Source of the DNA: Actinomyces oris
Lineage (GTDB): Bacteria; Actinomycetota; Actinomycetes; Actinomycetales; Actinomycetaceae
DNA length: 64,000 bases
Reading direction: 5' to 3'
Assembly (NCBI RefSeq): GCF_001929375.1
Contig: NZ_MSGO01000005.1
Coordinates: forward strand, 1 to 64,000
Made by a program: the position numbers and the translations under genes. Under the pieces are notes generated by a model. That model did not search any database. It saw only the letters and a list, made by a program, of their open reading frames with translations, and was not told the DNA's origin. Shown here piece after piece: positions 52,748 to 61,349 of this stretch. Numbering within the stretch: the first letter of the stretch is position 1; the number at the start of each line of letters is the position of its first letter.

Positions 52748-53545
52748 ACTCATGCCGAGAAGAAAGGCGAACCCCACCGCGATCAGGACCTGCGGCAGGC
52801 CGCAGAAGATGAGCAATGGCTCCAGGAATCCATCGATGAAATCAGCGAGATGGTAGCGCGAGAGTCTCTCGTACAGGATCACGTACATGATGACGGTGGG
52901 CAGTCCCGCCACGATGCTCGTGACCAACAGCGCCATCGTTGGTGTCTTGGCCTCGACCCATCCATCGGGCTGGACCTGGGGCATGCGGGAACGGGCCTGA
53001 ATACAGGCGATGAGAGCGAGGATGAAGGTGGTGATCCATCCGATGCCAACGAATATCGGAGCGAAGATCACGATGAGCAGGGAGACGAACAGCAAGAACG
53101 AGTCCTGCTGGCCCATGTACTCGGTGGCGAGGAACATGGTGACGATGATGATCATCTGGATGATCATGGTGACGACGCCGATGATGCCGCTGGAGAGCGA
53201 GACCCTACGATTCGCGGCGCGTTTGAGCTCGCATGTGCGCACCGGGTCGTTCCAGGCGAATCCAAGAACCGGGGTCAGTCCCATCGGGGGGTAGGGACCG
53301 GAGGGAACAGGCATGGGTCCGTTCCACGGATACCCACCGGGAGCTCCTGAAGGCAGCTGGAAGCCTCCGAAGGGATAAGGCCCTGCGGGGTAGACCGGTG
53401 CCGGTCCCGCCCAGGGGTAGCCGGCGTCATCGGGAGCAGGCGGCACCGCTGCGGGGTTCTCGGTGCTGCTCGCCCCGCCCGTCTGTGCGCCGGTGCCCTT
53501 GATGTAGGGGTAGTCGTTGGGCTCCTGGGGAGGTAGGTGACTCAC
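52691..53545 (-). CDS. Membrane protein of unknown function, tandem paralogue C
   Basis: The longest of the three related proteins, 284 residues. A roughly 100-residue Pro/Gly/Tyr/Ala-rich head (AAVPPAPDDAGYPWAGPAPV, later GAPGGYPWNGPMPVP) precedes LGFAWNDPVRTCELKRAANR and four hydrophobic segments. Shared blocks are GVVTMIIQMI, ALIACIQARSRMPQVQPDGW and VEAKTPTMALLVTSIVAGLP. The head is likely cytoplasmic and disordered. I do not recognise the family; the layout recalls small actinobacterial membrane proteins with proline-rich heads near cell envelope genes. The GTG at 53545 is used because it and its CTGGAG site are conserved in paralogue B; an ATG five codons earlier is not. Confidence 0.72.
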   Translation of the reverse strand: MSHLPPQEPNDYPYIKGTGAQTGGASSTENPAAVPPAPDDAGYPWAGPAPVYPAGPYPFGGFQLPSGAPGGYPWNGPMPVPSGPYPPMGLTPVLGFAWNDPVRTCELKRAANRRVSLSSGIIGVVTMIIQMIIIVTMFLATEYMGQQDSFLLFVSLLIVIFAPIFVGIGWITTFILALIACIQARSRMPQVQPDGWVEAKTPTMALLVTSIVAGLPTVIMYVILYERLSRYHLADFIDGFLEPLLIFCGLPQVLIAVGFAFLLGMSKALDPAVRESQAPGTQPA

Positions 53546-53610
53546 GGGGTGCTCCAGCATCGGCAGAGGGGATGGCCTCAGCCTAGGCCAACGGTGCCGG
53601 ATGGGCGCAG

Positions 53611-53644
53611 CTCACGGCATAGGGAGTCCGCCCCATGCCGTGAG
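53611..53644 (-). terminator. Hairpin after nusB
   Basis: CTCACGGCAT pairs with ATGCCGTGAG (10 bp), with AGGG and CCCC extending toward the loop. It lies 16 bases after the nusB stop. No U tract follows, but the position fits the end of the aro-efp-nusB operon. Confidence 0.5.
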
Positions 53645-53660
53645 TCCCTTACCCCATGAC

Positions 53661-54152
53661 TCAGCGCAACGTGTCCGCGAGGTCGCCGATACGCCCCAGA
53701 AGCCCTCCCAGATACCTGGGAGACTCGTCGGTGGAGAGCATCCGGCTCAGCGTCATGGCCTCATCCACGGCAACAGGAGCGTCGACGTCGTCGTTGTAGA
53801 CGATCTCCCAGGTAGCGACTCGCGCAATGGCGCGGTCGACGGCCGGCATGCGCCCCAGGGTCCACCCCTGGGCGTAGGTCTGAATCGTCTCGTCGACGTC
53901 GCCCAGGTGGTCGCACACACCGTTGAGGATCTCCCGGGTGTAGGCAGGGGCCTCAGTGTGGTTGGCCGAGCTGACGGCGCGCAGCTGTGCGAAGGAGCGC
54001 AGCTCCTCAGCGCCCTCAGCGCCCAGCATCCCGCGCTGATCGGCCTCGAAGAGGATCTCGATGGCACGCCTGCGTGCCTTGGTGCGGGCGGTGACCGGGT
54101 GGCGCGACGCGGGGCTCGAGTGGCTCGAGTCCTCCTCGGGATGCTCGGTCAT
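53661..54152 (-). CDS. nusB: Transcription antitermination factor NusB
   Basis: NusB works with NusE (S10) and boxA RNA to prevent early termination in rRNA operons. The 163-residue helical protein has ARTKARRRAIEILFEADQRG at the start of the fold, YTREILNGVCDHLGDVDETI in the middle, and AVDRAIARVATWEIVYNDDV then VAVDEAMTLSRMLSTDESP near the end, all typical. A Ser/His/Glu-rich head of about 20 residues is extra. Its ATG overlaps the efp stop by one base (TGATG), so the two are coupled. Part of this gene has been copied to 52606-52665. Confidence 0.95.
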   Translation of the reverse strand: MTEHPEEDSSHSSPASRHPVTARTKARRRAIEILFEADQRGMLGAEGAEELRSFAQLRAVSSANHTEAPAYTREILNGVCDHLGDVDETIQTYAQGWTLGRMPAVDRAIARVATWEIVYNDDVDAPVAVDEAMTLSRMLSTDESPRYLGGLLGRIGDLADTLR

Positions 54153-54715
54153 CAGTCGTTGACACGGGAGATGTAGGAGCCGGAGCGGGTGTCCACCTTG
54201 ACCTTGTCCCCGGTGTTGAGGAACAGGGGGACCTGGATCTCAGCACCGGTCTCGACGGTGGCGGGCTTGGTGCCGGCGCTGGAGCGGTCGCCCTGGAGTC
54301 CCGGCTCGGTGTGGGAGATGGTCAGGACCACGGAGGCCGGCAGCTCGACGAACAGGACCGCGTCCTCGTGGAAGGCCACGATGACCTCCTGGTTCTCCAG
54401 CATGAAGGTGGCGGCGTCGCCGACGGTGGCCGAGGGGACGTAGGTCTGCTCGTAGGACTTGACGTCCATGAAGACGTAGTCGTCGCCGTCCTTGTAGAGG
54501 TACTGCATGTCACGCCGGTCAACGGTGGCGGTCTCGACCTTGAGGCCGGCGTTGAAGGTCTTGTCGACGGTCTTGCCGGACAGGACGTTCTTGATCTTGG
54601 TACGCACGAAGGCGGGGCCCTTGCCGGGCTTGACGTGCTGGAACTCCACTACCTGCCACAGCTGGCCCTCGAGGTTGAGCACCATGCCGTTCTTCAGGTC
54701 GTTCGTCGTGGCCAC
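54152..54715 (-). CDS. efp: Elongation factor P
   Basis: EF-P helps ribosomes through polyproline stretches. At 187 residues it has the standard length and three-domain layout: [20 protein letters not shown], the loop [17 protein letters not shown] with the tip Lys at residue 32, then [20 protein letters not shown], and the C-terminal [18 protein letters not shown]. The frame extends upstream, but GTG 54715 gives the exact family start with GAGGAAACCCTC before it. The 90-base gap to the aroK-like gene may hold a promoter. The Pro-rich heads of the nearby membrane proteins are the sort of sequence that needs EF-P. Confidence 0.97.
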   Translation of the reverse strand: MATTNDLKNGMVLNLEGQLWQVVEFQHVKPGKGPAFVRTKIKNVLSGKTVDKTFNAGLKVETATVDRRDMQYLYKDGDDYVFMDVKSYEQTYVPSATVGDAATFMLENQEVIVAFHEDAVLFVELPASVVLTISHTEPGLQGDRSSAGTKPATVETGAEIQVPLFLNTGDKVKVDTRSGSYISRVND

Positions 54716-54805
54716 GAGGGTTTCCTCACTGTTGCATTGCATCTGGGACGCGCTGATCCTACCGCGAGGCACCGCGCTCACCCCGTGACGGGCGTGTCGC
54801 ACCGA

Positions 54806-55372
54806 TCACGAGTGACGGGACAATTCGGCTGCGACGGCGCTCATGACCTTCTGGCCGGCCTCGTCGGGGGTCGTTGAGGTGGTGTCGATGACGACGTCGG
54901 CCAGGTCCCGGCACTGGGCCTGACGCTCGTGCAGCATCTGGACGAACTGGTGGTGGATGGTTCCCAGGGCAACGGATCGGGGCGCGTCAAGACCGTTACG
55001 GGTGGCCAGGGCCCGGGTGGCGCAGGTCAGGGCCACGACGTGGTGAGTCTGGCGGTTGGCGACCCTGAGACGCTCCAGGCCCTGGCGTACTCCTGTGGCG
55101 CTCAGACAGCCCGATCCCAGGGCGATGACGGCGCTCCCGGTCTCGGTGCGCTCCAGGAGCCTGGCAGCGGTGTCGGCCTCGACGCGGCGGTACTCGGTCT
55201 CCGGCACCGCGACGAGCGCCAGGTCGGGGCGGGTGCCCAGCTCGTCGGCAACGAGCCGGCCCAGATCGAGCACGGGCAGGCCCTGAGCATCCCCGATGGC
55301 ACGGGCCACGCTGGAGCAGCCGGCACCCGGCGGGCCGATGAGGATGAGGGCACCCGGCGCCTCGCCGCTCAA
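54806..55372 (-). CDS. Shikimate-kinase-like protein with a broken P-loop
   Basis: A 188-residue protein with the shikimate kinase fold but degenerate active-site motifs. The P-loop reads ILIGPPGAGCSSVARAIG, with Cys in place of the essential Lys. The shikimate-binding DxD is DLG (PVLDLGRLVADELG), and the GGG region is IALGSGCLS. Length fits a shikimate kinase. It overlaps the upstream aroKB gene by four bases, and AroKB carries an intact kinase domain, so this copy has probably lost kinase activity or changed role. It could be a regulatory or binding partner of AroKB, or a decaying duplicate; the frame is intact over its full length. Confidence 0.75.
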   Translation of the reverse strand: MSGEAPGALILIGPPGAGCSSVARAIGDAQGLPVLDLGRLVADELGTRPDLALVAVPETEYRRVEADTAARLLERTETGSAVIALGSGCLSATGVRQGLERLRVANRQTHHVVALTCATRALATRNGLDAPRSVALGTIHHQFVQMLHERQAQCRDLADVVIDTTSTTPDEAGQKVMSAVAAELSRHS

Positions 55373-57237
55373 TCCCGGTGTCCTTCTGCCTGACGGGGCC
55401 CATCGGTGACAGCCTCATGAGCCGACCGGAGAACACTCTCCTCCGGCGTCTGCCCCCGCACGGGCCTGGCGATGTCGTCGAGCAGGACGAGTCGCAGTCG
55501 GCCGCCGCGCACCTTCTTGTCGTTCATCATGGCCTCCTTGAGCTCCTCCCAGTGCCCCTCTCCCTCGGGGAAGCGGGTCGGCAGGCCGACCGCCTCGAGG
55601 CTCTGCCGGTGCAGGGCGAGTGCGTCACTGCTCAGATTGCCGTTGCGGTGGGCGATCTCGGCGGCGAAGACGCAGCCGACGGCCACCGCCTCTCCGTGAC
55701 GCCAGGAGTAACCGGTGACCTTCTCGATCGCGTGGGCATAGGTGTGCCCGTAGTTAAGAACCTCCCGCAGGCCGGCCTCAGTGAGATCCTCCCCCACGAC
55801 GGCGGCCTTGACCGCGACGGATCGGGTAACCAGGTCGGCCAGTACTGGAGAGTCCCAGGTCAGGCAGTCGGCGGGATCGGCCAGGACCCGGTCGAGGATG
55901 ACCGAATCGGCGATGAGACCGCACTTGACGACCTCGCCGAGTCCGGCCCGCAGCTCGGCGGCCGGCAGCGTGGAGAGCGTCTCCAGGTCGGCGATGACAG
56001 CGGCCGGCGGGTGGAAGGCACCCACCAGGTTCTTGCCGGCGGGCGTGTCGATACCCGTCTTGCCGCCGACGGCGGCATCCACCATGGCCAGCAGCGTGGT
56101 GGGCACCTGCACCACGGGAACGCCGCGCAGCCAGGTCGCGGCTGCGAAGCCGGCCAGGTCCGTCGTCGCCCCACCGCCGAGACCGATGACGAGCCCGTCA
56201 CGGCCCAGACGGAAGGAGCCGAGCCGCTCCCACAGGTACTCCAGGACGCGCGCCTTCTTGGCCGCCTCACCGTCGGGAACCTCGAGGCGCAGGACGCGCA
56301 GGCCCTCAGCGGTCAGCGCCGCCTCGGCCGCGGCGGCGCGGTCGGCCAGTGCCTTGGCGTGGATGACGGCGACGCCTCCCGCACCCGCCCCTGGAGCGCC
56401 CTGCACGATGCGGGGCAGCTCGGCCAGGATCCCGTGACCGATGAGCACGTCGTAGGGTCTCTCGCCGGCGACGCTGACCCGTCGTGCACCGCTGCCAACC
56501 TCCGTGGTTGCCGTGAGGCGGACACGGACGCGCCGGGGCGAGCCACCGGCCCCGTCCGAGGCGGTGGCGGAGTCCGCCTGCCCCTCGGCCATGGGCGCCA
56601 GGACACTGACCGCCTGAGCCGTCTGGACGCCCAGGGCCACCAGGATGAGCGCAGCAATCTGCTGGGGGCTGAGCCCATCGGTGGGCACGGTGAGCGTGGC
56701 GACCTCGGAGTACAGCGGTGAGCGCTGAGCGTGGAGGGCCTCCATGCGCGCCAGGACGCCCGCGTGCTCGCCCTGCTCCTCGCAGCGCTGCTGAGCGGCA
56801 CGGGCCTGGTCGGAGTCCGCGTCCGGGGCCATGACAGGGCGCCCGGTCCCGTCACCCACGTGCTTGGCGGCGGTGCTCGGGGAGGCGGACAGGTAGATGA
56901 CGGTGTGACCGCGCAGCAGGTCTCGGTTCTCGGGGCGCAGAACCGCTCCCCCACCCAGGGCGATGACGCCCTGAGCGGCCGCCGGGGAGTCCAGGACTGC
57001 CCGCATGGCCCGGTGCTCGCGGTCGCGGAAGCACTCCTCCCCCTCGGAGGCGAAGATCTCGGGAATCGTCATGCGGGCACGCCGGCGGATCTCGGCGTCG
57101 GTGTCGGTGACCTGGACTCCCAGGGCCTGAGCCAGGAGCCTGGCCTGAGTGGTCTTGCCCGCGCCGGGCAGCCCCACCAGTACCAGAGGCAGCTGGTCGT
57201 CGCGCAGAGCGATGGTCGGAACACGCTTCCAGGTCAT
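55369..57237 (-). CDS. aroKB: Fused shikimate kinase / 3-dehydroquinate synthase
   Basis: A 622-residue fusion of two shikimate pathway enzymes. Residues 1-190 are shikimate kinase: VLVGLPGAGKTTQARLLAQA, TDTDAEIRRRARMTIPEIFA, EECFRDREHRAM and VIALGGGAVLRPEN. After a Pro/Ala/Ser linker, residues from about 250 are dehydroquinate synthase: VIGLGGGATTDLAGFAAATW, QVPTTLLAMVDAAVGGKTGI, LNYGHTYAHAIEKVTGY with the zinc His residues. It thus does step 2 (ring closure of DAHP) and step 5 (shikimate phosphorylation). The ATG at 57237 has GGGAG upstream; the earlier frame is a chance extension. It lies 76 bases after aroC. Confidence 0.93.
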   Translation of the reverse strand: MTWKRVPTIALRDDQLPLVLVGLPGAGKTTQARLLAQALGVQVTDTDAEIRRRARMTIPEIFASEGEECFRDREHRAMRAVLDSPAAAQGVIALGGGAVLRPENRDLLRGHTVIYLSASPSTAAKHVGDGTGRPVMAPDADSDQARAAQQRCEEQGEHAGVLARMEALHAQRSPLYSEVATLTVPTDGLSPQQIAALILVALGVQTAQAVSVLAPMAEGQADSATASDGAGGSPRRVRVRLTATTEVGSGARRVSVAGERPYDVLIGHGILAELPRIVQGAPGAGAGGVAVIHAKALADRAAAAEAALTAEGLRVLRLEVPDGEAAKKARVLEYLWERLGSFRLGRDGLVIGLGGGATTDLAGFAAATWLRGVPVVQVPTTLLAMVDAAVGGKTGIDTPAGKNLVGAFHPPAAVIADLETLSTLPAAELRAGLGEVVKCGLIADSVILDRVLADPADCLTWDSPVLADLVTRSVAVKAAVVGEDLTEAGLREVLNYGHTYAHAIEKVTGYSWRHGEAVAVGCVFAAEIAHRNGNLSSDALALHRQSLEAVGLPTRFPEGEGHWEELKEAMMNDKKVRGGRLRLVLLDDIARPVRGQTPEESVLRSAHEAVTDGPRQAEGHRD

Positions 57238-57313
57238 GATCGTGACTCCCTCTCCGTTGAGATCGCTGTGGGTGGTACCAGTATCGCCCGCGCAGAGCGA
57301 CTTGCCACGAGAT

Positions 57314-58546
57314 TCACTGCTCGGTTCGCCACTGCGTCCGTTCGGTGATGCGGGCCAGGTAGGAACGGAGGTTTCGTCGGGCCTCATCGGCCGAGTCCCC
57401 TCCGGTCTTGTCCAGTAGAAGATCGGCCAGGACCAGGGCGGTCATGGCCTGAGCGATCACCGATCCGGGGACGACGGCGCACACGTCGGAGCGCTGGTGC
57501 AGCCCGGTGGCGGCCTCGCCCGTGACCAGGTCGACGGTGCGCAGGGCCCTGGGTACCGTGGAGATCGGCTTGAACGCGGCCCGTACCCGCACATCGGAGC
57601 CGTTGGAGATGCCGCCCTCGATGCCGCCGGCACGGTTGGTGGCCCGGGTGAGCGTCCCGGAGACCACTGAGATGATCTCGTCGTGGGCCGCTGAGCCCCG
57701 CCGGGCCGCCTCGGCGAAGCCGTCGCCGATCTCCACGCCCTTGACGGCCTGGATCCCCATGAGTGCGGATGCCAGGCGCGTGTCGAGGCGGCGGTCGGCG
57801 CTGACATGGGTGCCCAGTCCCACCGGGACACCAGTGGCGATGACCTCGACGACGCCCCCGAGCGTGTCGCCGTCCTTCCTGGCGGCGTCGATCTCGGCGA
57901 CCATGGCGGCACTGGTGGCGGGATCCGTGCAGCGCACGGGGTCGGCGTCCAGGCGCGCGGTGTCCTCAGCGCTCGGCGGGGGCACGTCGTCGGGCAGGGC
58001 GACTGAACCGATCCTCACGACGTGGCTGACCAGCCTGATACCGGCGACCTGCGCCAGAAGGGCCTCGGCCAGGGCCCCCAGCGCCACCCGGGCGGCGGTC
58101 TCTCGGGCTGAGGCCCGTTCCAGGACCGGGCGGGCCTCGGGCAGGTCGTACTTGAGCATCCCTGGCAGGTCCGCGTGCCCGGGCCTGGGGCGGGTCAGCG
58201 GGCGGTTGCGGGCGATCTCGCGCTCGTCACCGGTCCCGGCGTCGATGAGCAGCTCATCGGGGGCCACGGGGTCGGCGCTCATGACCGTGGACCACTTGGG
58301 CCACTCGGAGTTGCCGATCTGCAGGGCGACGGGGCTGCCGATGGTGCTCCCGTGGCGGATGCCTCCCAGCACCCGCAGCTCGTCGCGCTCGAAGGCCTGG
58401 CGGGCACCGCGCCCGTGCCCCAGGCGACGCCGGGCCAGTGCGGCCCGGATGTCCTCACTGGTGATCCGCACGCCCGCGGGCATGCCCTCCAGCACCGCGG
58501 TCAGAGCCTCGCCGTGGGACTCCCCGGCCGTCATCCATTGAAGCAT
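57314..58546 (-). CDS. aroC: Chorismate synthase
   Basis: AroC makes chorismate from EPSP and needs reduced FMN. The 410-residue protein has the three family signatures: [20 protein letters not shown] at the start, [20 protein letters not shown] and [18 protein letters not shown], and later [20 protein letters not shown] with [17 protein letters not shown]. The frame runs 42 codons upstream, but the ATG at 58546 gives the family start ([11 protein letters not shown]). The ribosome site is weak. It follows aroE by 64 bases. Confidence 0.96.
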   Translation of the reverse strand: MLQWMTAGESHGEALTAVLEGMPAGVRITSEDIRAALARRRLGHGRGARQAFERDELRVLGGIRHGSTIGSPVALQIGNSEWPKWSTVMSADPVAPDELLIDAGTGDEREIARNRPLTRPRPGHADLPGMLKYDLPEARPVLERASARETAARVALGALAEALLAQVAGIRLVSHVVRIGSVALPDDVPPPSAEDTARLDADPVRCTDPATSAAMVAEIDAARKDGDTLGGVVEVIATGVPVGLGTHVSADRRLDTRLASALMGIQAVKGVEIGDGFAEAARRGSAAHDEIISVVSGTLTRATNRAGGIEGGISNGSDVRVRAAFKPISTVPRALRTVDLVTGEAATGLHQRSDVCAVVPGSVIAQAMTALVLADLLLDKTGGDSADEARRNLRSYLARITERTQWRTEQ

Positions 58547-58610
58547 GAGGCAGATACTCTCACACGCCGATGCCGACTTCGGTCTCCCGCGTCGGGGTTG
58601 CCGGCGCGGA

Positions 58611-59594
58611 TCAGTCGTCGGTGCTGAGCGGGGTCGTCGAGGCCGGGGCCAGCGCCGAGCGCAGTGCCGCACGCATGCACTCGATGTCCGGCTGATGCCC
58701 GGTCATGAGCTGAACTTGGGGCACCGCCTGGTGCAGGAGCATGAGCCAGCCCGGGGCGAGGGCTCCTCCGGCGTGCGCCCAAGCACCGGCGACGGCGGTG
58801 GGCCAGGGGGCGTAGACGACGTCGAGCATGACGGCTCCTGGTCGAGTGCCGCCGGCCTGCTCCAGGGCACTCCTCAGCGGATCCACCAGCGGGTCGGCCG
58901 CATGTGCGGGCAGGGTGGAGATGACGACGTCCGCTGTCGCCAGGAGCTGGGCCGCCTCAATGTTGGACGCAGGGTCGGTCGGCTTCCAGGTGAGGGTCTC
59001 GACATCCAGCCCCATGCGGTGGGCGGCGCTGAGTGCACGACCGGGGCCGGCGTGCCGGCGTGCCACGACAGTGATCCGACCGGCCTTGAGCTCTCCGAGC
59101 GCCGCGAGGGCGGAGCAGGCGGTGGCGCCCGAGCCGAGCACAACCGCCTGCTCGACCCGGAGATGGTCACCCTGGGAGCCTGGCACCGGTCTGCGGGAGG
59201 CCTCCCGCAGTGCGCCGACGATGCCTGCGACATCGGTGTTGAAGCCGGCCAGGAGCGCGGCCCCCGCACCACTGCGCTGTGCCACCACGGTGTTGACGGC
59301 ACCGACGGCCTCGGCGAGGGGGTCGATGACGTCCAGGTGCGCCAGGAGCGTCTGCTTGTGGGGCATGGTGACGCTCAGCCCGGCCCAGGCGGGCCCGCCC
59401 TGAGCCGGAGCGGCCAGATCGGCGAGCAGCCCGAGCAGCTGCGGAGGCGCAGTCTCGAGCCGCTCGTAGGACCAGTCGTCCAGTCCGAGCCCGGCGTAGG
59501 CGGCCCGGTGCAGCACGGGTGACAGCGAGTGGCTCACCGGACTGCCGATGACGGCGGCGCGGTGGCGGATCACTGCCGCCGGCGACTCAGCCAC
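58611..59594 (-). CDS. aroE: Shikimate dehydrogenase
   Basis: AroE reduces 3-dehydroshikimate with NADPH. The 327-residue protein has the substrate motif [40 protein letters not shown] with the catalytic Lys, [22 protein letters not shown] with the Asp, and the nucleotide loop [16 protein letters not shown], where the usual GAGG is GSGA. The last helix [18 protein letters not shown] is typical. The GTG at 59594 overlaps the mltG stop by eight bases and begins just before the family sequence. It is longer than E. coli AroE by about 50 residues, with insertions such as the one before [11 protein letters not shown]. Confidence 0.93.
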   Translation of the reverse strand: MAESPAAVIRHRAAVIGSPVSHSLSPVLHRAAYAGLGLDDWSYERLETAPPQLLGLLADLAAPAQGGPAWAGLSVTMPHKQTLLAHLDVIDPLAEAVGAVNTVVAQRSGAGAALLAGFNTDVAGIVGALREASRRPVPGSQGDHLRVEQAVVLGSGATACSALAALGELKAGRITVVARRHAGPGRALSAAHRMGLDVETLTWKPTDPASNIEAAQLLATADVVISTLPAHAADPLVDPLRSALEQAGGTRPGAVMLDVVYAPWPTAVAGAWAHAGGALAPGWLMLLHQAVPQVQLMTGHQPDIECMRAALRSALAPASTTPLSTDD

Positions 59595-60798
59595 TCTTCT
59601 TCTCGCCGTTGCAGATCTCCTGGTTCTTCTTGCAGTAGTCGTTGAGCTTCTTGGTGTTGGCCTTCTGCTCCTCGTTGGTGGAGGCGAACAGGGTCTCACC
59701 GGTCTCGAGGTTGACCGTGACGAAGTAGAGCCAGCTTCCGGCCGGCGGGTTGAGCACCGCCTTGATGGCTTCCTCACCGGGACTGCCGATCGGCCCTGGC
59801 GGGAGGCCTTTGTGAACGTAGGTGTTGTACGGGTTGTTGGCGTCCTGAGTCTCCGCCTCGGAGGGGATGCCGCCGTAACGCCCCAGGCCGTACTGCACTG
59901 TCGAGTCCATCTGGAGCAGCCCATGGGTCTCCCCGTCGGTCTGTGCCAGGCGGTTCTCGATAACCCGCGCCGCCTGCCCGTAGTACCGCTCGCTGTTGAC
60001 CTCTCGCTCAACGATGGAGGCCTTGGTCAGGACCTTCTGGTAGTCCTCCTTGGGCACCTTGAGCTCTTTGAGCTGGGTGACGGTCTGGGAGACCATCTTC
60101 TTGATCAGGTCCTTCGGCGTGGCGTTCTCGGTGACGTCGTAGGTGCCCGGGGCGAGCCAGCCCTCGACGTTGCCGCCGGCCTCGGCGGGCAGACCGATAG
60201 CAGCGGAGTCGGCGTAGGCCGCCTCGATCTGCTCATCGGTGAAGTTGCCGACCTTCTTGAGGCGGTCCTTGACGATCTGCTTGGAGACGCCGGCGGGGAT
60301 GGTCAGCGTGTGATCTCCCTTGCTCTCAGGGTCGAGCAGCGCCTGGAGCGCGGAGCTGGCTGACATCTTCTTCTTGAGCTTGTAGGTGCCCGGCTGGATC
60401 GTGTTGCCCTTCGGGTTGTTCTTCGCCGCATTGGTGAAGGCCTTGCCGGAGGCGACGACGCCTTTGTTGTGGAGGATGTCACCGATATCCGCTCCGGAGG
60501 CCCCCTCCGGGATTGTCACGGTGACCTCGCCCTCGCCCTCGCCCCTGTAGTCCTCGGCGTGAGTCGCCTGGGCGGAGGCGTCACGCATGATCCCGATGGC
60601 CTTGTAGCCCAGGACGCCGACAGCCGCGAGAGTGATGACGATGACAAGGCTTGTCAGCCAGTGCCGGCGCCGCTTGCGCTGCCGGCGCTGGACCTTCTCC
60701 ATGCGCCGCTGCCTGCGGCTCTTGGGCTTGTCCTTGGCGTCGCCAGCGTCCTCATCGCGCTGAATGCCGAGCTCGGCGAAGAAATCGTCGTGGCTCAC
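59587..60798 (-). CDS. mltG: Endolytic murein transglycosylase
   Basis: MltG cuts growing peptidoglycan strands at the membrane and limits glycan length. The 403-residue protein has a charged cytoplasmic head (KPKSRRQRRMEKVQRRQRK), one membrane helix (WLTSLVIVITLAAVGVLGY, about residues 48-66), a LysM-like part, and the YceG domain with ASIVEREVNSERYYGQAARV holding the catalytic Glu, and LQMDSTVQYGLG. The end SWLYFVTVNLETGETLFAST is typical. It overlaps ruvX by four bases upstream and aroE by eight downstream. Confidence 0.94.
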   Translation of the reverse strand: MSHDDFFAELGIQRDEDAGDAKDKPKSRRQRRMEKVQRRQRKRRRHWLTSLVIVITLAAVGVLGYKAIGIMRDASAQATHAEDYRGEGEGEVTVTIPEGASGADIGDILHNKGVVASGKAFTNAAKNNPKGNTIQPGTYKLKKKMSASSALQALLDPESKGDHTLTIPAGVSKQIVKDRLKKVGNFTDEQIEAAYADSAAIGLPAEAGGNVEGWLAPGTYDVTENATPKDLIKKMVSQTVTQLKELKVPKEDYQKVLTKASIVEREVNSERYYGQAARVIENRLAQTDGETHGLLQMDSTVQYGLGRYGGIPSEAETQDANNPYNTYVHKGLPPGPIGSPGEEAIKAVLNPPAGSWLYFVTVNLETGETLFASTNEEQKANTKKLNDYCKKNQEICNGEKKSG

Positions 60799-61310
60799 GC
60801 TCTGCCTCTCTTGATCGGGTGGACTCGCTCACCGGCCGGGACCCCGGACATCCGCTCAGTTGTGATGGCCTGTTCAAGGATGACGACCGCTGCCGCTTGG
60901 TCGACGATACCGCGAAAGCTCCTCTCCTTCAGGCCGGCCGCGTGCAGATCCCGGTGAGCAGTGACGGTGGTGAGTCGCTCGTCGACCAGCCGGACGCGCA
61001 CCTGCTGCGGCAGACGGCTCGCCAGGTCTCGCGCCCACGCACGAGCGTCCCTGGTCGAGCTCGAGCTGCCGCCGCCCATGTGCCTGGGCAGACCGACGAT
61101 CACCTCGAAGGCACCGTACTCCTCGACGAGGTCAACGGCCTCGTCGAGGTCTGCACCATAGCGGTCCCGCCTGAGAGTTGCCACAGGGAACGACAGGATC
61201 GCGTCCTGATCGCAACGAGCGACACCGATACGTGCCTTACCGACGTCGAAGGCGATGCGTACGCCGGGACGGAATTCCGTCGAGGCGGGTCGAGCCGATG
61301 AGTCTGTCAC
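60795..61310 (-). CDS. ruvX: Putative pre-16S rRNA nuclease / Holliday junction resolvase, YqgF family
   Basis: A 171-residue RNase H-fold protein. Family marks are IAFDVGKARIGVARCDQDAI with the first metal Asp, VIVGLPRHMGGGSSSSTRDA, and VRLVDERLTTVTAH with the acidic pair. YqgF proteins mature the 5' end of 16S rRNA in E. coli and were also proposed as junction resolvases. The GTG at 61310 gives a short Ser/Pro head before the conserved core. It lies 39 bases after alaS, in the alaS-ruvX-mltG order that is widespread in Gram-positive bacteria. Confidence 0.93.
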   Translation of the reverse strand: MTDSSARPASTEFRPGVRIAFDVGKARIGVARCDQDAILSFPVATLRRDRYGADLDEAVDLVEEYGAFEVIVGLPRHMGGGSSSSTRDARAWARDLASRLPQQVRVRLVDERLTTVTAHRDLHAAGLKERSFRGIVDQAAAVVILEQAITTERMSGVPAGERVHPIKRGRA

Positions 61311-61349
61311 GTGATCTGCTATGCAGTGCGGGCGAGCCGGCTTACCGGA

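Noticed and set aside
55369-57387. A longer aroKB start at 57387
   Set aside because: The extra 50 residues do not resemble shikimate kinase, and the ATG at 57237 has GGGAG at a fitting distance.
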